NCBI GenBank assembly: GCA_021186555.1
Contig: JAJKFL010000014.1
Span: forward strand, 29,900,033 to 29,964,032
Direction: 5' to 3'
From: Reticulitermes speratus
Lineage: Eukaryota; Arthropoda; Insecta; Blattodea; Rhinotermitidae
Length of the DNA: 64,000 nt
A program made the position numbers and the translations under genes. The notes below the pieces were generated by a model. The model did no database searches. It was not told the DNA's origin and worked only from the letters and a program-made list of their open reading frames with translations. Below, piece by piece: positions 13,109 through 24,692 of the stretch. Numbering within the stretch: the first letter of the stretch is position 1; every line of letters starts with the position of its first letter.

Positions 13109-13611
13109 TAAGGAACTTCTGTTTTCAGACTTACATGGGCGCTAAGTGTAGGTGGCGCTTTGTCGGGGGGCACAATGTGAGAGTTTGACTGTAATGCATA
13201 AAGAGATCTTCCATCAAGATTTTTTCTCTATTTACGATGTAATGTACAATACCTTAGCCTTTCTGACTCAGTAGTGGCTACAACTTGTTCTCTCCTTCGT
13301 TCCATAGACACCCTAATTTTTATCACTACATTTGCATTGAAAAATAGACCTACCTTCTTTGGCATGAATTCTATACATTATTTCGAAATTCGTAAGGCTG
13401 TGAGCCAGATCAGTGATAAAAGTGTCTTAGTGTGTTATTAAACAACACTCTTAATTTCCACAATTACATGGCGTCAGTGAGGAATGAATTGCAGGAAGTC
13501 GAACTAAACGAGTGAAAAAACGCCATGCAGCCCAAGTACTATAGAAGAAAATTATATTGCACTGCAAGAAAGAAAATTGGAGACATCCCTCTAACTGGCG
13601 TAGGTTAGAAA

Positions 13612-13800
13612 AAAACTGAGGAATTAATTAGCTTGGAGATTCGACGAAATGAGACTGACATGGGGAAAAAAGTACTCGGAGAAAAGTTTGTCTCAGTGCC
13701 ACTTTGCCAGTCATAAATCCCACATGGACTGGCCTGGGACTGAAGCGGGGCCTCCGAGGTGAGATGACGACGACTAACCGCCTGATCCACAGCATGGCCC
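13612..13800 (-). mobile_element. SINE family B
   Basis: The reverse complement reads GGGCCATGCTGTGGATCAGG, then GTCCATGTGGGATTTATGAC, CAAAGTGGCACTGAGACAAA and TACTTTTTTCCCCATGTCAG. Confidence 0.78.
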
Positions 13801-14252
13801 TAGTGCTAAATACTGTCTTATAGTAATCCGTCTCTTATTCGTTTCTGCACGGCGTGCATGAAATTAAAGATTAATCGGAAAGCAGATTACAGTCTCAAAA
13901 TTACTGAATAAATTCATATTAAATTTAGTTTTGTACATTACACTGAAAGTTGTTGGTGAGGTTTATTTCAGACCATATCACTCCAAATATCCCGCACTTT
14001 ACTTGAAGCTCAAACGAACTAAAGGCCTATGCACTGCACGACGACATAAATAAGTGGCTATTCTTAAGAACACTTGGTGTATAATTTTAAACATAGATCC
14101 CTCAATACCTAAGTATTGCTTGAAACATCTTTATTGTGGTTTATATGTAATATATATTATATATACGACAAAATCAAATTTTATGTTTCTCGATGGGGAG
14201 GCATGGACTGGATTGTTCTGGCTTAGGATACGGACTGGTGGCAGGAGCTTGT

Positions 14253-14345
14253 GAATTCTGTAATGAACCTCCGGGTTCCATAAAATTCGGGGAATTTCTT
14301 GACTAGCTGAGGACCTGTTAGCTTCTCAGGAAGGACTCTGCACCA
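14253..14345 (+). repeat. LINE tail fragment, inverted relative to 15017-15110
   Basis: AATGAACCTCCGGGTTCCAT through GACTAGCTGAGGACCTGTTA and CACCATGG is the reverse complement of 15017-15110. The two arms face each other across about 670 bp of AT-rich DNA. Confidence 0.8.
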
Positions 14346-15016
14346 TGGGGCAAGTTATGTTTTTTCTGCACGTCTGATCTCTTGCTTAAGTAACGACAGA
14401 ATAAATTTATTTCTGCATAAACAAATGGAGAAAGAGGTAAAGAAATGTAAAATCAAAGGTTACGCTATGCATTCGGACCAAAGATACGAAACACTATCAC
14501 TCTTATTTTAAAGGGGAAGTACTTCAGATGCCACGTCTTGTATATAATGGCTTGGTCATTTATGCGCATGCGTGTGGCAGCAGATATTGCACTGCGCGAG
14601 CCAACAAACACGAAAAAAATCCGGCATATCTTATAAATTTGTTTAAAATCGACAGCTCTTATTTGAAATATTTTAAAGGATTCTTTACGCAAAGTGTATA
14701 AGATGGTCTGTACTAAGAGCCGTATAAATGGTTTCAATTTAGCGAATACCCAACATTTGTAAACCCAGCTTTTCACGAATCCCAAAATGAAATTTATTCC
14801 TTTGGGCAAATGAGTTAGTAGTATGTAAAATTATTACGTAACATGCAATATAAACCACATTTATCAGATGTACAATTCGTTTTTGGAATGTACTTTGACA
14901 TGGTGAATATTTAACGAAAGGTAAGCACACAACACACCGAAGGAGTGGCTAGAGACTCACCGGTGTGGCAGTGTATAGAGCGTAGCCGTGTTATATAATT
15001 ATTAACTAACTAACTA

Positions 15017-15345
15017 ACTCCATGGAGCACAGTCCTTCTTGAGAAGCTAACAGGTCGTCAGCTAGTCAAGAAATTCCCCGCGTTTTATGGAACCCAAAGG
15101 TTCATTACCGCACTCACAAGAGCCCGCCACCTGTCCCTATCCTGAGCCATATCAATCCAGTCCATCCCCCCCCCATCCCACTTCTTGAAGATCCATTTTA
15201 ATATTATCCTCCATCTACGCCTGGGTCTTCCAAGTGGTCTCCTTCCTTCAGGTCTCCCCACCAAAACCCTGTATGCACCTCTCCCCTCACCCATACGTGC
15301 TACATGCCCCGCCCACCTCATTCTTCTCGATTTGATCACCCGAAC
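15017..15345 (-). mobile_element. RTE-like LINE 3' end fragment
   Basis: An 84-codon frame (15339-15085) reads [39 protein letters not shown] and [18 protein letters not shown]. This is the terminal part of an RTE-like reverse transcriptase, little damaged. The 15017-15110 portion is the tail shared with 56573 and, inverted, with 14253-14345. Confidence 0.87.
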
Positions 15346-15504
15346 AAGTTATATTTTATAGTAATTAGTTTTAGTTCACGACGTTTCTACTAGAGCAGTG
15401 ATCACGACAGTTAGCAGTGCGTGTCTGTATTAGAGAACTCGACTTCCCGAAACCACATCGCGATTTATGTCGGCAGGTGGCCCTCTCTACCACATGCTAC
15501 CAAT

Positions 15505-15775
15505 GAGGGTAAAGGTAAAGGTAAAGGTAAAGTTATCCCTGTACAGGCTTGAACAGGCCCTGAGAGCTCCAGGAAGTCGAGACTCCCAGAATTTCTAGAC
15601 AATCGGCACATGAAGGTGGCAAGGCTGTCAGCCCTACGCACCGGCCACCTTTACCTCCAGTAGATCTCCCTGGTACTCATTTCTGTGAGAGGCTGAGTCG
15701 ACCCCAGTGTAATAGTGTAATGGCTTCAAACACTTGACCTCCAGAGATTGAGACTAATTCTTGTAAAGCAAACAC
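15505..15775 (+). mobile_element. SINE-like repeat with GGTAAA run
   Basis: GGTAAAGGTAAAGGTAAAGG is followed by CTTGAACAGGCCCTGAGAGC and GACAAGGCTGTC-like sequence (GCAAGGCTGTCAGCCCTACG). I recall this unit as a common insect dispersed repeat, but have no family name for it. It shares the GGTAAA motif with the family C tail. Confidence 0.5.
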
Positions 15776-16649
15776 CTGATTATGGAAACCGATCCAGTTC
15801 CCGAAAAGCTGCTTGTGGAAAACTCTCAGAAGATGAAGTCTATGCAAAACATGAGTCACGTTCATTGCAACACGCCGTCTTCAGAGACATTGAAACTTGA
15901 ATTTCTGGTATGTCAATTTTTTTTTCCACTAGCTCAGTTTAAAACCTGTGATACACAAATATTACGGCCGGAAGTGGCAAAAATTTGTGAAGTTCAGTGT
16001 TTCCCGTACCTCAATTCCTTGTTCAGATAGCGATGACCGTATGCTGACATTTACAGTTTATTAACCACATTGATATAAACTAGAACAATAAGTGTTAATT
16101 TATCCAAAGAGTATATAAAACAATTTAACTCTTACTTTCTTCTGGACTTCATTCCTTCATGGTTTTGCCGTCTTTAGTTTTTATATAGTAGTCTTCCGTC
16201 ACAATTTCCTTCTTCCAAACGCCACTTCCATATCGGACATAGTATGTTTTACACGTAGGTCTATATGTACGTCCCCGTTAATATAAACTCAATTCTACTA
16301 ACTTATCAATTATCAACTGTAGTATCCTATGATGCTTGATGAAAATAGGTACTTCCAGATACCGTTTTAAAAACTCGGTCTTAGGTTTGAGATTATTTAA
16401 AGAAGCAAACTGACCAACGGATCACCTGAACCTTGGAGAAGGTGTTCTTGATTAATTATTTACTTACTTTTTGTTTCCTCATTTAATTATAGTTTCCTTA
16501 AGAAATAAAGATCTAAACGCCGCAAAATTCTCTCATTTTTTTCGGTAACGTACTATTCGATTTTACTTGTGTAAATAAACGTACATTATTGGAAGATGAA
16601 TTGAATCCGAATAAAATGTGAGACTTCCGGTTCTCACGCAGCTAAAAAA
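15776..16649. other. No gene recognised
   Basis: AT-rich. One 82-codon frame (15782-16030) shows no motif or codon bias that I can see. Confidence 0.55.
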
Positions 16650-16950
16650 AAGGTAAAGATGTCCTTGTACACCCGATGAAGGCGTGTAGTAAGAGTAGAA
16701 GTATAGCTCCACTCATGCTCAACCACAGCGAAAGATGGAGCTGTGTAGTCAACATCACGCCCCAACTGCTTTTCCCCCGGGGAAGAAGCCCGGTACCTCT
16801 TGAGTAGGAGGCTAGGTGGGCCTGAGAGCCGGTCTGTCCATTCCGAGACGATAAAAATATTTTGCCCCTGCCGAGTTTCGATCCCCGGACTGCCCAGTTC
16901 GTAGTGTAATCTATAGACAGACAACGGCATGCCGGCTGTTCTCACGTCGG
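16650..16950 (-). mobile_element. SINE family C, nearly full length
   Basis: It starts AAGGTAAAGATGTCCTTGTA (reversed tail), then GGAGGCTAGGTGGGCCTGAG and a head with a B box (reverse complement of CGATCCCCGG). The 3' tail is (GGTAAA)n when reversed. Confidence 0.78.
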
Positions 16951-17387
16951 TGACTAAGATGTTTACCATTTTCTGGGATGTGACGTCATGTAGTTTAAAC
17001 GATATATACCGAAGTTGTAAACGAACTTGATGACTCCTTTACCAAGGTTGAATGTTTATCAGACTACACGGCGTCACAGCCCATAAAAGCGTTATCTGCA
17101 TCAAAACAATCGTTTAAAACATACTTAAATAATCACGAAGCTGATATTTTTGAAACAAGTAATAAGTTCTGAAGTATATCCGGAAACACTTCCATTCCTT
17201 TTGATGCAGATATCTGTTAACAAAGCAACTGGCACTGGAGCGAAGTTTAAGGAGCGTCCCTGCCCCCGGCGCTGCGGGTGTGCTTCTATTTGACTCACAA
17301 TGGCGTAAAATTTGTCGCGATTTGTGCCAGATCCTGACATTACGGACCGCGTTACAAATTAAAGTACATTTTAATGGCTTAACAAGT

Positions 17388-17491
17388 TGTTATGGTAACG
17401 AACAAGCTGCTCCAACCGTTAACGTTATGGTAACGAACAAGCTGCTCCAACCGTTAACGTTATGGTAATGAACAAGCTGCTCCAACCGTTA
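17388..17491. repeat. Tandem array, 35 bp unit, 3 copies
   Basis: Three head-to-tail units of GTTATGGTAACGAACAAGCT then GCTCCAACCGTTAAC, with one substitution (AACG to AATG) in the third. Confidence 0.93.
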
Positions 17492-17849
17492 AAGCAACTG
17501 GTTTGTGTTCGGGAGTTACGCGGTTCGGACTTCGAACCCGACAAAGACTATCTTGAGTGGGATTTTCCGTGATTTTTCGCATTAGTTCGAGGCAGGTGCA
17601 AAAGAAGTACCTTGATTATAACACAAAACTCCTCTTTCCAAATCCTACCCAATCCGTCACACATGAGTCATCCAACGCTATATAGTCTAGGTAATGAAAA
17701 ATCGTAAAATAATCGAAAAAAATTCTCGTACAGTAAACCATGGATAAGTTTATATATCCAGACTGGTACGTACTGGGTAGTCCACACTTTCCTTTGTAAT
17801 TTTTTAAGGGCACCGCAGCCTTGAGGCTTATTGTGCAACCCTGTGATGA

Positions 17850-18055
17850 AGATGATCAGTTTTTCTTTTTCGTTTTTCCGTGTAATGGAGCACCGGTGGA
17901 ATGAAATTGACAGGCGAAAACCGAAATACTCGGGGAAAGACCTGTCCAAGTGCCACTTTGTCCACCACAAATCCCACATGGACTGACTCGGGATCGAACC
18001 CGGGCCTCCGCGGTGAGAGCCCGACGACTAACCGCCTGAGCCATGGCATGGCCAC
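17850..18055 (-). mobile_element. SINE family B, well preserved
   Basis: The reverse complement has the head GGCCATGCCATGGCTCAGGC, B box GGTTCGATCC, then GTCCATGTGGGATTTGTGGT, CAAAGTGGCACTTGGACAGG and the tail ATTCCACCGGTGCTCCATTA. Translations of this repeat (AQAVSRRALTAEARVRSRVS) are the source of several spurious frames. Confidence 0.85.
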
Positions 18056-19019
18056 CTACTTTGTAATGTACTTTTCATTACTCACGATTTACTTGTTATT
18101 TGCATCGACCATTAATTACTTCATTGTTCTTCCTGCCCATGCTAAAAAATCCTAAACAATCTGACCTCTTAACTGAGTATATTCTAAAATTATGTTTAAT
18201 TCACATAAAGAACTATTAATAAGGGCTCATGACTTAAACACGCTGCATTTCAGCCCATTGTAACGCGTTTGACATCTACCAACTTTTCACACAAGGCACG
18301 AACATTTCCTAGCACCACCCTGTACCATTTCGCTGTTTGTACCAAGAGCTTCCACCTGTTATCTTTCTTTTTTTCCTATTTCACTACTTGTAAGCTACAT
18401 GCAACTTCAAATAGAAGCGCATCTCAGTCAACACAACTTATTTATTAGGTGGATAGCGTGACTAAATTTGTAAGCTCTTTAGAAGTCATCACCACATCAT
18501 ACATAATATATTACAAGGAATACCGTGTCAATAACAGCGCCTTTAACGGCTTGCTATTGACTGAATAATCCTGGTGATATATTAGATATGCTGTGGTGAT
18601 TACTTTATAAGAACCAAAATAGGTGGCCATCCTAGCCACCTAATAAAGAAAGTGTCTTGACTGAGATACCTACTATTTGAATGTTGAATTTCACACAACA
18701 TGACGACCCAAATAAATATTGAACTTCTCCTCCTATCCAATATGTTTGCACACCAAACAACAAAGTCTGTATGATATATTTTATGTTCCAGAAAGTAAAT
18801 TTTTCTTCTGAGTAACACTACATCATGTTATTAAACTCGCATTACAAATTAATTTAGTATCTTCCATTGTATGGCATGAAAACAACCTCTTAAAACTCTT
18901 ACAAAATTTAACCTCATCTTGTATTAAAATAAAATATAAAGACACAACCATTTATCCTATTGCGTAAGCATCCATTAAGGAAATGTAAAAGGAACGTAGC
19001 AATGACGTTCGGCGCGTTA
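18056..19019. other. No gene recognised
   Basis: AT-rich. A small perfect hairpin, TAGGTGGC.ATCCTA.GCCACCTA, lies at 18619-18644. The 72-codon minus frame there is unrecognised. Confidence 0.55.
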
Positions 19020-19185
19020 TAGACTTGTGGTCAGCTTTACTCCCAGGTCACATTACCCCCAGAGAAAGAGTCTCCGGTACCCACGGGATAGGATGCTGGC
19101 TGGGCCTCAGAATTATTCTTACGTTGTCGCAAAAAAATCCTACCTCGGACTGAATTCAAACCCCGGCCTTCCAGCCCTAGACAGT
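19020..19185 (-). mobile_element. SINE family C, partial
   Basis: GTCTCCGGTACCCACGGGAT, GGCTGGGCCTCAG and CAAACCCCGGCCTTCCAGCC, in reversed family order. Confidence 0.65.
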
Positions 19186-19399
19186 CACTTGACTGACTGA
19201 CTGACTGATTGACTGAAGTTTAATTGGACGGGGCCGACCATATTACTGCCACAATAACTGGGAGACAAACTTCACAGAACAGAAATGTATGCATGACAAA
19301 TATCACACATACTTTATTATTCCAACAATAATTACTTAACCAAAAGTGTTTCATGCTCCTTTTCTGAAAGACAGCGCCTGAAAAGATTACTTCCATGTA

Positions 19400-19668
19400 T
19401 GATGTCCTGCATTCAATAAAAAGAAGGCAAGCTAACTGGATTGATCACATCTTGCCTAGAAAATGCCCTAAAACACGTAATTGAAAGAAAGATGGAAGGA
19501 AGGATAGAAGCGACGGGAACACGAGGAAGAAGACGTAAGCAGCTACCGGGTGACCTTAAGGAAACGAGAAGATACTGTAAATTGAAAGAGGAAGCACTAG
19601 ATCACACTGTGTGGAGAACTCGCTTTGGAAGAGGCTATGGACCTGTCGTAAGACAGACTACGGAATGA
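19400..19668 (+). mobile_element. RTE-like LINE 3' fragment, same family as 21235-21790
   Basis: On the plus strand it reads RRQANWIDHILPRKC, then after a shift KRYCKLKEEALDHT-type sequence (RYCKLKEEALDHTVWRTRFG) ending RGYGPVVRQTTE at 19668. It matches the tail at 21235 in reverse orientation, 1.6 kb away. It is 5'-truncated, as usual for target-primed retrotransposition. Confidence 0.82.
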
Positions 19669-20659
19669 ATGACATATTATCGATTTTGCGAAAGTTGGTA
19701 TTAAATTGTGAAACCGTGAAACGATGAGTACCAGGATTGGCATAAGGGAGATCTCGTAGAACAAACAGAAATTTTCTTCCGTAAGGTTGTTTACTCAAGG
19801 TATGACGTAATGTCACAGATGTCTCAAACACTGTGTGCTGGCTGACGTACATGATCACACACTACACAAGCAAGCATTAGCCTTATACACAAGGCATAAT
19901 TTACTATTGTTTTTATTTTCTATGATACTTAAAAAACCCGTAATGTTAAAATCTTAAAATTATACAGTTTGTGCAACTCTAGTACAATAATTCAAGATAT
20001 AAACAATTATAGCCTCTCACTGCACACCGTTCGTCACCATCATCCATGTGGTTATCTTGCATACTTGCATTATTTACATGGAACACTTAAAATACAGCTA
20101 ACGAAATGGATTCATAATTAAGTGAAAATTTTTAAATTCTAGCATATAAAAATACTGAAATATATTTTACTTTTAATTTACCTGTTAGCCAGTGTAACTG
20201 TTTTGTTTTTGTTGATTGTCATAGTAATGACTCCCTCCCCCTTTGTACCGACACTTGGTGCACTTAGTTACACTGCATTTTTATTGGCATATTTGAAGTT
20301 CCCTTAAATCGTAGTTTGAATTTAATGAGCGTGGGAAATAAGAAGACAGTTATTATTATGAACTATTTAATTTGAAACGGATTTTCTAACGTGTATGAAG
20401 GGCGTGCAATACAAAGCTAGATAATGGTGATATCTTGAAATTTTTTTTAAGTTTAAGTGTAAATGTTAATGCATCAGACACGGTGCGTGAAGGTTACAAG
20501 AAACACAGCTGGAGTGGAACAAACACGAACAGGCTGGCAGAGTTCTAATATTGTTTACTTGCATTCCTGGGTATTGCTCGAACGGAACGGGAGTGAATCA
20601 GTGCGTACTGATCAAGGTAACTGTATTTACCAGCATCACCACTCACCTCTGTTAGAAAC

Positions 20660-20880
20660 ATGAGACGCTGTGTGCAAACACATGCCTTGTTTGCTTTTGC
20701 AACTAACTGCATCCCGTCGCAGCGCTTGTCGTTCTTGTTTCGTATTCAGCAGGTCCCGAGTTAAAATCCCGACCCGGACACCAGGAATTTTTCTTGAGGC
20801 TGTCGGTACTTTTGCTCGGTTCTGCCAGACGAATGGTGCAATAATGCCTTTAAACAGGCAATGACATTCCAAGCCGTGCG
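20660..20880 (+). repeat. Possible tRNA-derived SINE head, unassigned family
   Basis: CAGGTCCCGAGTTAAAATCCCGA-type B-box context (GAGTTAAAATCCCGACCCGG) is preceded by an A-box-like GTCGCAGCGCTTGTCG. There is only one copy in the window, so it may be chance. Confidence 0.3.
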
Positions 20881-21167
20881 TTACATCTGACCTATATCGT
20901 GCTGAGATATTTCTCGATGCTGAAGTTTTTGTCGTGTTTGGAGCTGATTATAACTAGGATAATGCTGGCAATTTTTTAAAGTCTAGATTTCGACTGAAAT
21001 ATTACATCACTTGGTAAACTTGAACAAACTGCCAACCATGAATCAGGTGCTAAAGCTAAATATGTGACTGATACAACGATACTGAGGACCTGACAAACAT
21101 AATTAAATGACTTCATGATTATAATACTTATTATTTGTTTGTCATCTGAATATGATAATGATCATTG

Positions 21168-21225
21168 TAACGGTGGTGGTGGTGGTGATGATGATGTTAA
21201 TGATGACGACGATGGCGGCGATGAT
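21168..21225. repeat. (GGT)n/(GAT)n microsatellite
   Basis: Imperfect trinucleotide tract GGTGGTGGTGGTGATGATGA with related triplets, adjacent to the RTE tail at 21235. Confidence 0.85.
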
Positions 21226-21234
21226 AATTCACTA

Positions 21235-21790
21235 TCATTCTGTAATCTGTCTTACGACAGGTCCGTAGCCTCTTCCAAAGCGAGTTCTCCAAAGGGTGCG
21301 ATCTAGTGCTTCCTCTTTCAATTTCCAGTATCTTCTCTTTCCTTTAAGGTCATCCAGTAGCTGCTTACGTCTTCTCCCTCGTCTTCCCGTCATTTCTATC
21401 CTTCCTTCTACCTTTTCTTCAATTACGTGTTTTAGAAGGCAGTTTCTACGCAAGATGTGACCAATCCAGTTAGCCTTTCTTCTTTTTATTGTATGTAGGA
21501 TATTCCTCTCCTCCTTGACTCTGTGTAATACTTCTTCATTTCTCACACGATCGGTCCAACTGATCTTCTCCATTCTTCTCCAGCACCACATTTCAAAACT
21601 TTCCAGATACTTCTGATCTGCTTTCCGAAGTGTCCACGTTTCAGTACCATACAAAGCTATGCTCCAAATGTAGCACTTTAACTAGTTTCTTCCTTAAATT
21701 TAAGTCCAGTTTGCTGGTGAAAAGATTCTTCTTCTTCTTGTTGAATGCTGCTTTAGCCATGGCAATTCTGGATTTCGATGATAATTATGA
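21235..21790 (-). mobile_element. RTE-like LINE reverse transcriptase C-terminal fragment
   Basis: The open frame 21654-21235 reads MYGTETWTLRKADQKYLESF, KANWIGHILRR and ends RFGRGYGPVVRQITE. A one-base shift near 21690 joins it to AFNKKKKNLFTSKLDLNLRK and YIWSIALYGTE upstream. This is the C-terminal tail of an RTE-like reverse transcriptase. It is relatively intact over 139 codons. Confidence 0.85.
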
Positions 21791-22247
21791 TAACATTAAT
21801 TTTGTAGTTCTTGCAATGTCATTGCGTTCAATAAATTGTTAGTACCTATATCTTAACAACGAGTGCCTGCCTATTTATTGGGTAAAAGGGATGTTTATAA
21901 GAGACTAAACTTTGGTTTAGTGACTAAATATCCGCTGTCTACTAATAACTGCCTGAATAATGACCAAATTTGACAGTACTGCAATAGCTTCACACTCCCT
22001 CTTATACAGTAGCCAATAATACTAAAGGGTACAGGCAAAAGGACTGGGCCCCCGCAGTACTCACATGTGAAACGCAACGTGTCCGCATGATAGGTATCCA
22101 AAAAGAAAAATTCGTACAGAGAAAAATGTTCCTTATGCCCACTACCGGTTTCCGCCATTACAAAGGACAACTCAAAGTGCCTATCCACACCCCACTCACT
22201 CATGTGCCAGCTGATGTCCTTGCGCAGTCTCAGGCAGGCGCAACAGC

Positions 22248-22625
22248 AATGTCGACGCCGCAGGAGAAAGTTGGGAGCGTCTGGCGTCTTGCTGATTTGA
22301 AATCTGTGACGGCTATTCAGAGTCGTTTGAGAATTCAATATGGACGTGAAACCCCAACACGCAAACGCATCCGGGTTTGGAACAAAAACCTGAGGACTGC
22401 ATGGAATCTGTTTGTGTGAAAGAGCTCGAGGAAGTCTACGGACATCTGAAGAGGACGTGGATCGCATCAGAGAAACGCCTTCAGGAGGATTCCGCTTAAA
22501 TCAATTTGTGCCGGAAGCAATCAGCTGCAAACTCCACGTTCGACTGTACACGATGTTCTGCACAAAAGCCTCCAACAGCTTACAAGATGCAACTGATTTA
22601 AGCCCTGAAACCGAATGACGTACGG
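22248..22625 (+). pseudogene. Helix-turn-helix N-terminal fragment of an insect transposon ORF (DUF4817-like)
   Basis: The frame from about 22248 reads STPQEKVGSVWRLADLKSVT and then QSRLRIQYGRETPTRKRIR.W, followed after frame shifts by SEEDVDRIRE, LQTPRSTVHDVLHK and YKMQLI*ALKP. From memory this is the homeobox-like HTH leader, called DUF4817 in Pfam, repeated in many insect transposable elements. At least two frameshifts and one stop break it, and nothing of the catalytic part follows. A 190-codon frame on the opposite strand (22467-21895) is its shadow. Confidence 0.65.
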
Positions 22626-23159
22626 TAACCCACAGTATGCTTCAAAACACGTGGACAGAATATCGTCTGTGCCATGAGGGGTGCCCACATTGCAGTCTAC
22701 TAAGGTATCGGTAGTAGCAGTCAGGAAAATAACCTCAAAAGTTTTCTTTTTTAATGGTGGAAACCGGACGTCTGTAAATTAACATATTTTCGGGACATGA
22801 TGTTTTTGGGATATGTATCATCTGGACATTCTGTATTTTATATGTTCTAATTTTTAAAATCCAAGGTCATAATAATTTTGTACCTACATATTCAGGCCCT
22901 GTTGGTAAAACATTGTAAAATTTAAGTTGTGTTTAATAGCGTGAACAGATATCGTAGTTTTTAACTTCCACCAAAATACAAGAAAGTGTGCAATGTTGGA
23001 TTTGGCTTGGACGAATCCAGTCGAATGACAGTTTCTATCCGCATGTGTAACCTGTAAAACATTTTTCTTCCGATTTAAATTTTACCTACTCTACTGATCC
23101 AAAATGTACCTGATGTAGGACAGAGGATGAACACCAAGTAATAACAAAGCGTTTCAAGA

Positions 23160-23335
23160 GGGCCGTGCCATGGCTCAGGCGGTTAGTCGCCGGCCTCCCA
23201 CCGTGGAGTCCCGGGTTCGATCCTGGGTCAGTCCATATGGGATTTTTGGTGGACAAAGTGTCACTGAGACAGGTTTTTCCCCCCAGTACTTCGGTTTACC
23301 CCTGTCAATTTCATTACATGGAAAAACGAAAAAAC
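23160..23335 (+). mobile_element. SINE family B, well preserved
   Basis: GGCCGTGCCATGGCTCAGGC, GGGTTCGATCCTGGGTCAGT, GACAAAGTGTCACTGAGACA, then a GAAAAACGAAAAAACTAA tail. It keeps its CpG sites, unlike the copies at 52068 and 55318. Confidence 0.86.
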
Positions 23336-23875
23336 TAATCATCAGCGTCCGTAACTTCTGCTGCGGGGCCTTTCTCCACCAAAAGAAAAAAAAATGTTTT
23401 TCAAGATATGGTGGTGTCTCACAGACTAGCCCCGTGGTGATGTCGGAAAACACGATCACAAAAAGTGTGACTCTAACCTAACACTAGTAACCTTAATTAG
23501 CGGATTAATATTAGACAGTTTTATAACAGGGCAAAGAGCTAAACAGCAGTATGCGCCTTCCCACAAAAAAATTGCAACTCTGAAACACAAACTGCTCTGT
23601 AGATGAAAATAAGAAAGGTAATTCAACAAGCCATCAGCATCACAACAGCACAGTGAGATAAGTACTAGCAACGTCACAAGGCGAGAAAAATCAGTAAAAC
23701 ATTAGACTAATCGGAATTGTACTATATCGAAAGTGTACCATCTTACCTTATATACTTATACATATCCAACACAAGGGAAACAGAACAAATAAAATCCGCG
23801 TACTTTCTGAAATTAAGTTGAACTTTGTTCTACTCTTGTATTTTAGCAGCTTTCTCTTTATTTCTTTTCGATTTT

Positions 23876-24330
23876 TAGGCGCGCTCGTATAGTCGCTAAA
23901 AGCGCCTATTAGCTACGTCATGTCTGTCCGTCCGTCCGTCCGTCTGTCCGCATGTATCAGCATGGCTCTCACTGGGCTAATTTTCGTTAAACCTGATATT
24001 GGGGACTTTTAGTTATGAAAATCTGTCGAGAAATTACATGTTTTGTTAAAATCGGACAGAAGTATCGGACACTTTACATGAAGACCTAAACGTGTTTCAC
24101 ATTGTTGACAGCGACATATGTAGCGCAAAAATGAAGACAATGCAATGTTGCCTTTCAATATTTATTATATTGTTGTGTTATTATATTTGACAGCGACATA
24201 CTAGTTATTTACGTCAAAACACGAAGGCAACACATTTCTGCTTTTTCATTTCAAAAACCTTTATGCAAACGCACCACAATGTTACGTTATATGTACATTG
24301 CCTAATTTGTTTTAAGAAATAATCTAATCT
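23876..24330 (-). mobile_element. GGCGCG-ended repeat, copy 3 (degenerate)
   Basis: It begins TTAGGCGCGCTCGTATAGTC with a TCCG run, like the copy at 33664, and ends in a region matching its outer part (minus-strand KQIRQCTYN against KQDRQCTYN). The middle has diverged strongly. Confidence 0.5.
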
Positions 24331-24692
24331 AATACAAACATGGACACGTGGTGTGAATAGGAAATGAAATGCGCGTGTACATACAGAATCAGTTTTGCCG
24401 AAGACTTGTAATAGGTATTTATTCTTGGCCCTGGAATTATTTTGAAACAACTGAGAAAAATCATAAGGTTACTGAATAAGGAAAGTAAATCGAAATATAT
24501 TATTCAGCTGGTCTGCCTATATATTTCGAATCGGAGGCGCAGCGTGCTTCAAGAACTCCCCGGGTGCCATAAGAAATTTTTAAAGCTGAACGCTTCGATT
24601 TCAGTCCGTGGGATTAAAGATCAAAAGAAGGTTGCACAAGCCGCCAGGAGACAACACTACAAACTTCATGTTGTATGTACCGTGCATTTTAT

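Noticed and set aside
21895..22467. 190-codon minus-strand open frame
   Set aside because: It runs antisense across the transposon HTH fragment at 22248-22625, matches no family I know and has no splice or start context. It is a shadow frame.
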